DNA of 64,000 nucleotides from a virus. Positions 51,771 to 60,237 of this stretch are shown piece after piece. The stretch is taken from positions 16,293 through 80,292 of the IMG/VR virus record IMGVR_UViG_3300020473_000025, one strand, 5' to 3'. Numbering within the stretch: position 1 is the stretch's first letter; the number at the start of each line of letters is the position of its first letter. The notes below the pieces were generated by a model. That model was not told the DNA's origin. It saw nothing but the letters and a program-made list of their open reading frames with translations, and ran no database searches. The translations under genes were made by a program, and so were the position numbers.

Positions 51771-52624
51771 TGTATACGTCCCGGATAGATAGTTTGATTA
51801 AGTTCACGCATGATTGCCGCAGCTAACACCTCATCGCCAATCTCTGTATTGACAAGTAATTGTGTAGTCTCTTGAAGTAGATGATCTTCAACATCGCTAA
51901 TCAAGACGCAGCCATAGATAAGTGCGGCGAGGGGAACAATAGCTTTAGATTCTATTAACGTATCTACGGTGCTATCGGCATGTAGCCAGAGCGTGTCTAG
52001 AGGTAGACCGTAATCAATACCACGTTCTAGCATGCCACGTAGCGGGTTAGCTGGATAAGTAGCTACAGGGTGGATCTCGTAGCGCTGTTTAGCGCGTTCT
52101 TTAGTAGCAGTGGTATTTACGATCAAGTTATCAATCTTGCCATCAGCTATCTCTACCAAACGATCCATTAGCGCTTCATCAACATGCGTTACTGCTTGCG
52201 TTACCGTTGACCAGGTGACAACATCACCCTGAGTACTTACAGACTCTACCAACATGGCTAAGGCTTCTATGTTATCTTCACTTCCCGTCAATGTGTCGAT
52301 AATCATTTGCGCATCTTCAATTTGAGGAAGTAGCCACAACGTTTCCAAAATAGCAAGGTAAGTAAAAGAATCTGGCGATTGTTCATCATCCACCACCACA
52401 CCATGGCTGGCTAGTAGGTTGATCAGATACTCATTATACATCAACGTCACTTCATCGATGATATACGTATTCGTTTGTGTGTTGTTTGCCAGTACAAACG
52501 CATCGATAGTTTCAACAAACCCGACCACTTGCATGTCGAAGAATAACTGATTACATCCTATATAGAATGCCTGACGCGGTTCAGGTAGGGTGGATGTCAG
52601 GACATCGGCGTCGGTTATATACAT
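51767..52624 (-). CDS. Hypothetical protein coupled to virion RNAP (285 aa)
   Basis: An acidic, Thr/Val/Leu-rich protein of 285 residues with no RNAP motif. Its stop overlaps the ATG of the virion RNAP beta'-C gene by four bases, so the two are translated together; phiKZ also has an unassigned gene before gp80. A role as polymerase partner or packaging factor is possible. Function not recognised. Confidence 0.55.
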   Translation of the reverse strand: MYITDADVLTSTLPEPRQAFYIGCNQLFFDMQVVGFVETIDAFVLANNTQTNTYIIDEVTLMYNEYLINLLASHGVVVDDEQSPDSFTYLAILETLWLLPQIEDAQMIIDTLTGSEDNIEALAMLVESVSTQGDVVTWSTVTQAVTHVDEALMDRLVEIADGKIDNLIVNTTATKERAKQRYEIHPVATYPANPLRGMLERGIDYGLPLDTLWLHADSTVDTLIESKAIVPLAALIYGCVLISDVEDHLLQETTQLLVNTEIGDEVLAAAIMRELNQTIYPGRIQ

Positions 52625-52725
52625 GGTGTCTACCTTATGTAATGATTGCTACGTTAATTAATACAGCATCCTGTAATTATACAAGACGTGTTATTCATAT
52701 TTTATCAGACAGGAATATAAATAAA

Positions 52726-53292
52726 ATGGCCAAGTCCCCAAAGAAACAACGTAAAAATAAAGCACCAGCGAAGTCTACTGTAAAGAAAACGGACGCATGG
52801 GCTGAGTTAAGATCCTTAAATAGCGCAGCATCAACTATGCTGGCAGCGGCTACTCAGGTATCTCAATTATTTAAAAATCCAGATGCGCTACGTAAGGTAC
52901 AGGATAAGCAAAAGCTTAACGCACTAGGTCGCGTTCTGCTTAATGACCTTACTAACTTCAATACACGTCTTACTGCTATTCGCGATAGACATATTAGCCG
53001 CGAAGCTCCAAAAGATGAGATGGAGGCAAACTTCATTGCAATTGACATCGGTCAAGATTACCAGCAGTGGATGGAAGATTATAACGCCGTTGTACCTATT
53101 ACCACGGCACAGATCTTAGAACTCACCGAAGGGCGTTCGGTAGAGGAAGTCGAAGAAAACGCTAATCAGGCTCGTGCTGAGATTGAGAAGCAGCAAAAAC
53201 AACCAGCGGTCAAACAACGTCGCTTAGGTACTACAGCTACGCCTAAGAAAACGTTAGACCTGATGGCGATGGCTAAAGGAGGTAGAAAGTAA
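52726..53292 (+). CDS. Basic-tailed helical virion-type protein (188 aa)
   Basis: The start is the ATG at 52726 (site CAGGA); the frame extends upstream into the divergent gene without support. Lys-rich N-terminus (M-A-K-S-P-K-K-Q-R-K-N-K) then helices, and a basic C-terminus (K-Q-R-R-L-G). It overlaps the next gene by one base. It starts the structural block that follows the virion RNAP gene in phiKZ. Function unknown. Confidence 0.5.
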   Translation: MAKSPKKQRKNKAPAKSTVKKTDAWAELRSLNSAASTMLAAATQVSQLFKNPDALRKVQDKQKLNALGRVLLNDLTNFNTRLTAIRDRHISREAPKDEMEANFIAIDIGQDYQQWMEDYNAVVPITTAQILELTEGRSVEEVEENANQARAEIEKQQKQPAVKQRRLGTTATPKKTLDLMAMAKGGRK

Positions 53293-54848
53293 TGAGTCAA
53301 GATGAACAAGATCCTCGTGATGTGGATCACGGCGATCAGCCAAGAACACGAGTAAGTGATCACTACGATCAACATGAGTTAGGTCAAGCTGAAGAACCAG
53401 AAGAAACAATAAAGCCTACTTTTACACAAACAGGCGATTACAGTACACCGTTAGATGAATCTAAGAACACCGATGTCCCATTAGCGCTTCCTAGCGCCAA
53501 TATGTCTAACATGTTAGATGTTTTATCCGATATGGCAAAAGTGTCCTTGTCATCTGATTCGGCGCAACTATGGAGCGATACGTTAGAGCTTAGTTTAAGT
53601 GAAGACATCATGCCTTACTCTAAGATGTTCGCTAAACCTTTCTTTGAAGAGAGATTAGCGTCTGAGGGTAGTGACTTTAGACAATACGTTGATAGTGACT
53701 CTGGTCGTTTGTCTGCGGTTAAGCCTAAGATTGGTAAAACAAATCCAGGCGGCACTATCAGTGGTGAAGCGGCGTTATTGAAAGTTAACGCCATGTTGAC
53801 CATGGGTACTTCAGTTCAGATACCTTTATGGCACTCTGGTATGTGGGTGAGTATCAAAGCTCCCTCAGAAGGCGCTTTAATCGAGTTAGACGAACGTATT
53901 GCTCTTGAGAAAGGAAAGCTAGGTAGAAATACACGCGGCACCGCCTTTAGCCACTCAGGCGTTTATATACGCGGTCACCTATTTAACTTTATTATCGATC
54001 ACATTTACGATTGTAATGTTAAAGATTGGAATGAGCAGATGTTACGTGAGAATATCTTGGTAACAGATTACTCACTGCTAATCTGGGGGCTAAGTTGTGC
54101 GGTCTTCCCTAAAGGTTATCCGTTTACTCGTGCATGTATGTCGGATGTTAGCGAATGTCAACATGTTGTTAAAGAAACGCTAAATATCCCTAAGTTGCTG
54201 TGGACGGATAACAGTGTGCTTAGTGAGAAGCAACGTACTCATATGGCGCAACGTAGCAGTAAGGTAACGCTGGAACGTGTTAAGTGGTACCAGGAAGAGT
54301 TTATACATCCTAATGCAAAAGCACTCCGTGTGAATGCAGCGGTGGGTATGGATCTTCGTGTGCCTACTATGCTTGAGACTATCTCATCAGGGGTGCGTTG
54401 GGCGGAAGACATCGAACGTATGACTGAAGAAGGGTTGGGTAAAGACATCAAATATGAGAAACGCGCTCGCTATATGCAGGAACAAAGTAAGTTGATCATG
54501 CTACGTCGTTACTCGCACTGGGTAGGTCGTTTTGTGATAGGTGAGGGCGATGATGCTGCTGTTGTAGCGGGCAACGATCGTGAAACTATTGATAAGCTTT
54601 GTGAACAACTGTCTGCAGATACGGATACTATCAAGGCATTTAGAAACCACATGCAAACTTTCATTGACAACGCAGCATTTAGCATTGTAGGTATTCCTAC
54701 CTATACATGTCCATCGTGTGGCGGTGAGCAAAAAGATGCAATGGGTCGTTCACCTTATCTAATTCCACTTGAGATTGAACAGCTTTTTATTACCCTCGTA
54801 GCGTTCAAACGGAGCAAGAGGATAAACGAGCGCAGCGAGGTAGATTAA
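53292..54848 (+). CDS. Structural or baseplate-assembly protein with C-terminal zinc ribbon (518 aa)
   Basis: Acidic disordered N-terminus (1-60), large helical core, and a C-terminal P-T-Y-T-C-P-S-C-G-G-E with a single C-x-x-C near 478-486, followed by L-I-P-L-E-I-E-Q-L-F-I-T. The CxxC followed by a hydrophobic end recalls T4 gp26/gp51-type baseplate hub assembly proteins, which are short; the long N-terminal part is peculiar to this phage type. Stop codon at 54846; the next gene's frame remains open back to about 54770, so a frameshifted longer form is possible. Confidence 0.5.
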   Translation: MSQDEQDPRDVDHGDQPRTRVSDHYDQHELGQAEEPEETIKPTFTQTGDYSTPLDESKNTDVPLALPSANMSNMLDVLSDMAKVSLSSDSAQLWSDTLELSLSEDIMPYSKMFAKPFFEERLASEGSDFRQYVDSDSGRLSAVKPKIGKTNPGGTISGEAALLKVNAMLTMGTSVQIPLWHSGMWVSIKAPSEGALIELDERIALEKGKLGRNTRGTAFSHSGVYIRGHLFNFIIDHIYDCNVKDWNEQMLRENILVTDYSLLIWGLSCAVFPKGYPFTRACMSDVSECQHVVKETLNIPKLLWTDNSVLSEKQRTHMAQRSSKVTLERVKWYQEEFIHPNAKALRVNAAVGMDLRVPTMLETISSGVRWAEDIERMTEEGLGKDIKYEKRARYMQEQSKLIMLRRYSHWVGRFVIGEGDDAAVVAGNDRETIDKLCEQLSADTDTIKAFRNHMQTFIDNAAFSIVGIPTYTCPSCGGEQKDAMGRSPYLIPLEIEQLFITLVAFKRSKRINERSEVD

Positions 54849-54907
54849 TCTCTCCTCGTTTTGGGCTTGAGCGTGAACAAAACGCTAACTCACCGTTAAA
54901 CCAAGCA

Positions 54908-55324
54908 ATGATGACGTTACCTGCCTTAGATAGTATCGGGGCGCAGATAGCGTTAACAGAGGCTTACGACCACACCTACGGTATTTTCAACTATGATGGC
55001 ATCGATTATAATCCTTTAAGTATTGTAGCCATGCATCCGGTAGAGGATACCCTTAAAGTGGGGTTGAAACCTTTCATGATTAAACGTTTTAGGATGTATG
55101 ACATTCACAAACGTTATGGCTTGTCGTTAACGGAGCTTCTTGCCTTACCTCGTGATACGGTTACTGATATATTTGATGATGCTGCTAAAGCCATTGCTGA
55201 AGAAGAAGAGCAGATGCAGGAGATTCAAAATGAAATGCGTGAAGCTATTAACGAGCAGAAGGCAGCTAAGCGTAAAACCATGCGAGCTCAGAAACAAAAG
55301 AAAGTAAAGAAGGCTGGGAAGTAA
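54908..55324 (+). CDS. Basic coiled-coil-tailed protein, possible frameshift partner (138 aa)
   Basis: First ATG of the frame is at 54908 without a clear ribosome site. The frame is open and coding-like back into the end of the 518-residue gene (E-D-K-R-A-Q-R-G-R-L-I-S-P-R-F-G-L-E-R-E), which is hard to explain unless it is read by frameshift. The product has an alpha/beta body and a C-terminal Glu/Gln then Lys/Arg-rich coil (E-E-E-E-Q-M-Q-E... K-R-K-T-M). Ends at 55324 in a hairpin. Confidence 0.5.
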   Translation: MMTLPALDSIGAQIALTEAYDHTYGIFNYDGIDYNPLSIVAMHPVEDTLKVGLKPFMIKRFRMYDIHKRYGLSLTELLALPRDTVTDIFDDAAKAIAEEEEQMQEIQNEMREAINEQKAAKRKTMRAQKQKKVKKAGK

Positions 55325-55341
55325 TTCCTGGCCTTATGCCG
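55312..55341 (+). terminator. Hairpin overlapping the stop, with TATGCCGT signature
   Basis: GGCTGGGAA at 55312-55320 pairs, with two G-T pairs, with TTCCTGGCC at 55325-55333; TATGCCGT follows. Confidence 0.6.
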
Positions 55342-55401
55342 TTTCGTCTATAATTACGCCGTAGTGTAACTATATAGAGGTAAAGGTGGGATAATAAAAC
55401 A

Positions 55402-55854
55402 ATGCTATTAGAATTTGTACATTCAGATTTATTTCAATTAGAAGCAGACACCATAGTCTGCCCTGTGAACTGTGACGGCATCATGGGGAATGGATTAGCG
55501 TTAGCGTTTAAATGCAAATACCCAGATGATCTGTTTAATCAATACCATTATTTGTGTGGAGAACGTAAACTTAACCCGGGACATAGTTGGCTTTATCGAC
55601 ATCCATATAAGAATGTATTATGTTTCGCAACAAAAGACAGATGGCGTAATGACTCTAAGCTAGAATGGATATCTAGAGGACTTTATGCCTGTTTGGATAA
55701 CCTCCCACGCTTAGGCGTTAAACACATTGGCTTTCCTCTATTAGGATGTGGTAAGGGTAATTTAAACAAACATGAAGTGATCGAGCTATTCAGAGAGGTC
55801 TTTGATCCGGATATAGCAGCAGGGTTCGATTTAAAAGTCACGGTATGTTTATGA
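55402..55854 (+). CDS. DarG/TARG1-like macrodomain (150 aa)
   Basis: Binds or removes ADP-ribose. V-N-C-D-G-I-M-G-N-G-L-A-L-A-F-K at 22-37 is the ADP-ribose loop of DarG/TARG1-type macrodomains. F-A-T-K-D-R-W-R-N-D-S-K-L at 75-87 has the family's catalytic lysine (K78) and the W-R-x-x-S-K-L signature. G-F-P-L-L-G-C-G-K-G-N-L near 118-129 is the second loop. DarG reverses DarT modification of DNA, so an orphan phage copy could protect phage DNA from DarTG defence, or recycle ADP-ribose. It sits between structural genes. Domain is clear; role is inferred. Confidence 0.85.
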   Translation: MLLEFVHSDLFQLEADTIVCPVNCDGIMGNGLALAFKCKYPDDLFNQYHYLCGERKLNPGHSWLYRHPYKNVLCFATKDRWRNDSKLEWISRGLYACLDNLPRLGVKHIGFPLLGCGKGNLNKHEVIELFREVFDPDIAAGFDLKVTVCL

Positions 55855-55882
55855 TCAATTAACAGAATATGAGGAGTACGCT

Positions 55883-57181
55883 GTGTCTACTTTAAACCCA
55901 GCCGTAGCAGCAAGGATGGTAGAGATCGTCAAGTTAGATACTATTATGGTCTCTGTGGAGCGTCTAACGTTAGACGTTGAGGGTTTCTTTAAAACCATTA
56001 CCGATCACTTTGATCGACTTGTCCTATTAGATAGAACGGCTACTGCTTTAGAAGAAAACAATGAAACAACGGTATCGGCAGAACATGTAGAGTATTTTCG
56101 CTCACTAGGTATGGCTGAAGAGGTCGTGAGTGTTGAAAGCATACGTAGTCAGGTTAAGTCGATCTGGAAAAGTATTGTTAAATACATTGTAGAGGGGATG
56201 AAGAAAGTAAAGCTATGGGCTAAGAAAATAGCATTGGCTATACCTAACCTACGTAAGCTGATTGAAGCTGTCAGTAAATTAGACCGTGGTTACCATTACA
56301 ACGAAGTCGTATCTTTACGTGATGAATTAAACTATCTAGGTGGGGATATAATCACCCGTGATCGATTGTTAAAGGACTTCAACAACACCGTTGTTATTAT
56401 GCGTGATTGTTTTAAAGTGGACTTCCCATCTGTACTTAGTAGCGTTGAGAATACTTCTGATATCCTTAAGAACATTCCCATTGTTTTCAATAAAGGTATT
56501 GGCGAGTATGGTGACGCGCAGTATAGTGAATTAAAAGACATGATTAAATCGCTATGGACTACGTGCCATATCGCGCCTGATGTAGGTGAGTCTAACCCAC
56601 CTAATGGAATCTGGCATGAGTCGCTTAAAATACGTGGCATCACCAGCGATAGTCATTTAACTTTCTCACCTAGAACGGTACCCGTAGTAGGGGGACGTTA
56701 TCCTTTAATGCGTTATCCGCGATTTAATAAGGAACAAGCCCATTCTGTAATATTGAAAAACCACCCTACGGTGATCAGTTATTCACGCCTAGGCTCGGCA
56801 CACCTGTCTAACACACATGTAGATGTCTTTAGTAAAACAGCGAATACCTCGGGTGAGGCCGTAGAGATAGATGCGCTTACTGACGATCAAGTAACTGAGG
56901 TGTGTAGAAACTGCCTAGCGATACTGGATTCATTTGAAATCTACTACGAGCAGTTTGATGAGATTGAGAAATGTAAAGAAGATCTCATTAAAACAGGTAA
57001 TAAAGCGGTAGGTATCATTACTGATGAAGAAGATGAAACGCGTCAATCTGTTTCTGAGTTCATTAGGAACGTAGTGAGATTTCAGGCCGTGAGATTAGAC
57101 AAACCGTATGTATCACTTATAGGTCATGGTGTAAGATCCATGTATGCTCTAATGTCATACTGTCAAAAATCATTAGCCTAG
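55883..57181 (+). CDS. Inner-body-like paralog (432 aa)
   Basis: GTG start with GAGGAG upstream. The basic segment S-I-W-K-S-I-V-K-Y-I-V-E-G-M-K-K-V-K-L-W-A-K-K near 92-117 corresponds to those of the genes at 1, 451 and 62569. The C-terminal third matches the 62569 protein in order of elements. The N-terminal leader holds V-S-A-E-H at about 65-69, a possible prohead-protease site (Ser-X-Glu). By analogy with the gp93 family of phiKZ it is probably a packaged inner-body protein that accompanies DNA. Function inferred. Confidence 0.6.
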   Translation: MSTLNPAVAARMVEIVKLDTIMVSVERLTLDVEGFFKTITDHFDRLVLLDRTATALEENNETTVSAEHVEYFRSLGMAEEVVSVESIRSQVKSIWKSIVKYIVEGMKKVKLWAKKIALAIPNLRKLIEAVSKLDRGYHYNEVVSLRDELNYLGGDIITRDRLLKDFNNTVVIMRDCFKVDFPSVLSSVENTSDILKNIPIVFNKGIGEYGDAQYSELKDMIKSLWTTCHIAPDVGESNPPNGIWHESLKIRGITSDSHLTFSPRTVPVVGGRYPLMRYPRFNKEQAHSVILKNHPTVISYSRLGSAHLSNTHVDVFSKTANTSGEAVEIDALTDDQVTEVCRNCLAILDSFEIYYEQFDEIEKCKEDLIKTGNKAVGIITDEEDETRQSVSEFIRNVVRFQAVRLDKPYVSLIGHGVRSMYALMSYCQKSLA

Positions 57182-57204
57182 TTTTAATCTACCGGAGTAC
57201 TATT

Positions 57205-57435
57205 ATGGAAGCGTTTCTATATCCTATTTTGTTTGCTATCAGTAAGAAACTTATAGCAGCGGCGTTGGTGTTGATTTTCTGGTTTACGTCTTTACGTATT
57301 GCAGATAAGTTATTGGACATCAGGTTCAAAGAAGAATGGGACATGATTAAAGATGATAAAGCAAAAGTGAGTTATTGGAATACGCGTATGATTGCGTTTG
57401 CTATTATGTTGCTGGGATGCTTTGCCCTAGTATAG
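57205..57435 (+). CDS. Small two-TM membrane protein (76 aa)
   Basis: Two hydrophobic segments (about 5-30 and 55-76) separated by a charged loop (F-K-E-E-W-D-M-I-K-D-D-K-A-K). Site CGGAG upstream of the ATG. The size, topology and position 9 bases before the lipoprotein transglycosylase suggest a holin-like or inner-membrane partner in lysis or entry. No holin family recognised. Confidence 0.6.
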   Translation: MEAFLYPILFAISKKLIAAALVLIFWFTSLRIADKLLDIRFKEEWDMIKDDKAKVSYWNTRMIAFAIMLLGCFALV

Positions 57436-57444
57436 GAGGTCATC

Positions 57445-58176
57445 ATGCGTTATTTGACCATTATACTTGTTATCTTTCTGTGGGGATGTGGGGAATCTAT
57501 CCCACCCCCTGATACAGATAAGACCGAACCTTTACCTGTGGAGGTAGTTGAAGAGGTAGAGGTTGTTGAGGTTGAAGAGCCTGTTGAAGAGCTTGATCCT
57601 ATTGCAGAAGAAAAGGATGAAATTAAAGAGAACACGTACCAAGTAGTAGAAGCCAGTAAATTAAAAGGCTTGCAATCTATTAAGTACGATCTTTTCTTTA
57701 AATCAGCCATGAGTTGGTATATGCCTCAGATAGACTGGCGCTGGCTCAAAGCTCAGTGTTGGCAGGAAAGTCGTTTCAATCCTAAAGCGGTAAGTCCAGT
57801 TGGGGCTGGTGGCGTGTGTCAGTTTATGCCAGGGACGTTTGACGGGGTGCCTGAATCTGTTAAACAGGGTAGGGATGTGTGGGATGCGCGTACTAACATC
57901 GAAGCTGGTGCGTGGTATATGAATACTCGCTATAACTTCTGGACATCACCCCGCCCTCAGTTAGACAGGATATGGTTAGCCCAGGCATGTTATAATGCTG
58001 GTTGTGGTCATGTGCTTAATGCGCAAAAGGCGTGTGGTAACCCAAGTGGTTACAATGACATCATCAAATGCTTACCGCAGATAACCGGTCATCACTCTAA
58101 AGAGACTATTAGTTATGTAAAATTAATTGATGGCTTTAGAAAAGAATTAGGGGTAGCCGACCCTATCAGTTATTAG
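57445..58176 (+). CDS. Lytic transglycosylase lipoprotein (243 aa)
   Basis: Cleaves peptidoglycan glycan strands. The N-terminus is a short signal with a lipobox (F-L-W-G-C, C15), so it would be lipidated and anchored, probably facing the periplasm. Residues 20-60 are a Glu/Val/Pro stalk of repeated V-E-x-V-E units. The SLT goose-lysozyme domain begins near 98 with W-R-W-L-K-A-Q-C-W-Q-E-S-R-F, catalytic E108, then A-V-S-P-V-G-A-G-G-V-C-Q-F-M-P near 118 and A-C-Y-N-A-G-C-G near 185-192. The extra cysteines may form disulfides. A lipid-anchored transglycosylase is unusual in a phage. Site AGGAGG. Confidence 0.85.
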   Translation: MRYLTIILVIFLWGCGESIPPPDTDKTEPLPVEVVEEVEVVEVEEPVEELDPIAEEKDEIKENTYQVVEASKLKGLQSIKYDLFFKSAMSWYMPQIDWRWLKAQCWQESRFNPKAVSPVGAGGVCQFMPGTFDGVPESVKQGRDVWDARTNIEAGAWYMNTRYNFWTSPRPQLDRIWLAQACYNAGCGHVLNAQKACGNPSGYNDIIKCLPQITGHHSKETISYVKLIDGFRKELGVADPISY

Positions 58177-58202
58177 GAGGCTTCGGCCTCCTTTTATGCC
58201 GT
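58175..58202 (+). terminator. Terminator with UUCG loop and TATGCCGTC
   Basis: AGGAGGC TTCG GCCTCCT (58175-58181 with 58186-58192), a very stable C(UUCG)G tetraloop hairpin, then TATGCCGTC. It overlaps the stop of the transglycosylase gene. Confidence 0.88.
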
Positions 58203-58263
58203 CAGAGAAAACATTATCTCTTAATCACATAGACAATGATAAATAATTACAAAGTAGAATAAC

Positions 58264-58779
58264 ATGATTAAAGACACCATCAACGCATTCATACAAGACT
58301 ATAAACAACTGATGGGTGTGCAGGATAAAACGCTTAGGCATTCTAAACGTCTAGTGGAAGCTATTAGCAGTCACCCAGTAGAAATACAAAGTACATTGGA
58401 ACTTATCAACTCAGGGGATTGTGGATTAGCAGCGTTAGCTATAGGCATACGTCTAAAGCGTGCGGGCTATGACGTGTCGTTCTTTGAAAACTCACAACAC
58501 GCCTATTTTAGCGTAGATGGCTATTACTACGACACACTTATACCAGAAGGGACTGACGACCATAAAAAGATGTATGGCTATACCGTAGATAAGCCCGTTA
58601 AAGAACAAACCGTTAAACAGATGCACATGTCATTTATGCCATATGATAGCCTAGGTGAGGGTATTGTTAATTATTTTTTAGTTAAGCATACACAGATGCG
58701 CTATCCGTATAAGAGTCTAGATGCTAGCGTACAAGCACGTGTTATAGATGGGCGTATTAAAGAGTACCCTGTGGTCTGA
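58264..58779 (+). CDS. Cysteine-peptidase-like protein (171 aa)
   Basis: Shows S-G-D-C-G-L-A-A-L-A-I near 50-60 (nucleophile on a helix N-terminus), N-S-Q-H-A-Y-F near 81-87 (His) and Y-Y-Y-D-T-L near 91-96 (Asp). This order and spacing are those of papain or transglutaminase-like enzymes. It is the second such protein in the window, with no close sequence similarity to the one at 46775. Role unknown; neighbours are lysis and structural genes. Confidence 0.55.
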   Translation: MIKDTINAFIQDYKQLMGVQDKTLRHSKRLVEAISSHPVEIQSTLELINSGDCGLAALAIGIRLKRAGYDVSFFENSQHAYFSVDGYYYDTLIPEGTDDHKKMYGYTVDKPVKEQTVKQMHMSFMPYDSLGEGIVNYFLVKHTQMRYPYKSLDASVQARVIDGRIKEYPVV

Positions 58780-58882
58780 TAGTATGATTGAGTTTAAACC
58801 AACCAAGTCGTGTACGATTAAATGACTTATTGTCTATTCTATGCACAACTTCATCCATCCCATCTAACAAGGTGAAAGAAAT

Positions 58883-59647
58883 ATGACTGACCAAAAAACT
58901 AAGCGCCAATCATCACGCCGTGGCGCTGCTAAGAAGACAACGGCAGCTCCTGCTCCATCTAAGGCAGAACAAGAAAAGGTAGAGACTGCTAAGGAAGCAG
59001 AAGTAACGCAACAACAAGCTGACGACAAGCCAGTCGATCCGGCGGTAGTTGAAGGTTCTACTGAAGTTCAAGGCACACAAACACCAGAGGCTGGTGAGGG
59101 TGAAGAATCTGACGGCGCTGATAAAGGCGAGACTCAACCTGAAGCATCTCAGGAAGACCAAGCTGAAGATCAACAGTCTGAAGACAAAGCTGAAGAAAAA
59201 GCTAGCTTTACTATGCCTGAGGGTCTGTCAGCGCAAGCAGAAGGCGCTGTAGAGACTGTTGTTACCTATGCTGATAAAATGGCTAAGGGTCGACCAATGT
59301 CGGCGCTAGAAGGCTCTCAGCAGCAACTGCTTCTATACCGTGCTATCCAACGCATCTTAAGCTTGGACGGCAAAGAACTGTACGCTAGCCTTAACAGCGT
59401 ACTTGCTATCATCAACGAAAACCGTGATAGCGCGTTCCACGAAAAACGTTTATATCGCTTCATTGACCAAGTTAAACTTTCTGGTCAAGATCGTAAGTGT
59501 TTTGAGCGTCTACTTAACCTTTTCATTACGGTATGTGACCCATCTACCCGTGAACAAGCACTTAAGCAGACTGACCTTGAGCTAGTTGCCTCTACACTTC
59601 GTAACAGCGAAAAAGAGCAGAAGTTGATTGCTTTCTTTGGGAAGTAA
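58883..59647 (+). CDS. Disordered-acidic plus helical domain protein (254 aa)
   Basis: Residues 1-105 are a low-complexity region: a short basic start (K-R-Q-S-S-R-R-G-A-A-K-K), then Glu/Gln/Ala/Asp-rich. Residues 110-254 form a compact helical domain ending L-I-A-F-F-G-K. The uniform codon choice implies high expression. Such a charged flexible arm plus helical body suits a scaffold or virion protein, but no family is recognised. Ends in the terminator at 59675. Confidence 0.55.
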   Translation: MTDQKTKRQSSRRGAAKKTTAAPAPSKAEQEKVETAKEAEVTQQQADDKPVDPAVVEGSTEVQGTQTPEAGEGEESDGADKGETQPEASQEDQAEDQQSEDKAEEKASFTMPEGLSAQAEGAVETVVTYADKMAKGRPMSALEGSQQQLLLYRAIQRILSLDGKELYASLNSVLAIINENRDSAFHEKRLYRFIDQVKLSGQDRKCFERLLNLFITVCDPSTREQALKQTDLELVASTLRNSEKEQKLIAFFGK

Positions 59648-59674
59648 TTAACCTTTGCGCGTATGCGCCCCATT

Positions 59675-59716
59675 CCACGACCGGTCCCTCCAGGCTGGTC
59701 GTGGTTTTTTGCCGTC
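59675..59716 (+). terminator. Terminator with TGCCGTC
   Basis: Stem CCACGACC/GGTCGTGG (59675-59682 with 59697-59704), six T, then TGCCGTC. Confidence 0.85.
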
Positions 59717-59739
59717 TAGGCGATAGTAAAAGTTTATAG

Positions 59740-59750
59740 ACCTATATTAC
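59740..59750 (+). promoter_or_regulatory. Early-promoter-like motif ACCTATATTAC
   Basis: 61 bases before the ATG at 59811 and directly after a terminator. Same core as the copies at 21192 and 25148. Confidence 0.68.
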
Positions 59751-59810
59751 TATTGTGACTCAATGCCCTTATTGAGTAGCGCTAAATAACTAATATAAGA
59801 GAATTAACTA

Positions 59811-60188
59811 ATGAAAAACAAACTAGACCTTTTAAATCAATACCACAACAACTACTGGGTTAAATATAAAATTGGCCAGGCGTTAATTGATGCTGGCGAA
59901 GTCCATTCCATGGTACATACACGTCTTGAAGGTTTACGCGCTATTTTCCAAAGTATAGGTCACCCATACGCTACCCTAGCCATTGCTTTCTTTGACCGCT
60001 ATACTTGTATCCTTAAACGTGGTTTAATCGAGTTAGGTAACCAGCCTGGCGCTGTCACTGAACGCGCGGGTTATATGTCTGATATTGAACAACAGTTAAT
60101 TGATCGCATTGTCCAAGCGGTAAATGAAGGGAATGGAGAACAACAAGCATGCGAATCTATTATCCGTGCTTTATCTTTTAAACAGTAA
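59811..60188 (+). CDS. Hypothetical protein, early unit (125 aa)
   Basis: A helical 125-residue protein with N-terminal L-N-Q-Y-H-N-N-Y-W. It follows an early-promoter motif, which places it among early genes inside an otherwise structural region. Function unknown. Confidence 0.5.
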   Translation: MKNKLDLLNQYHNNYWVKYKIGQALIDAGEVHSMVHTRLEGLRAIFQSIGHPYATLAIAFFDRYTCILKRGLIELGNQPGAVTERAGYMSDIEQQLIDRIVQAVNEGNGEQQACESIIRALSFKQ

Positions 60189-60237
60189 ACTAATAACCTT
60201 TTTGTAACCATGTGTATATATTTGAGGAATCTATAAT

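Noticed and set aside
57450-57710. Minus-strand frame giving a Ser/Thr-rich 86-residue product
   Set aside because: Antisense of the Glu/Val-rich stalk of the transglycosylase lipoprotein.
58913-59252. Open frames in other phases of the low-complexity region of the 254-residue gene
   Set aside because: Repetitive Glu/Gln/Ala codons give long alternative frames; products are Leu/Cys or Lys-rich nonsense.
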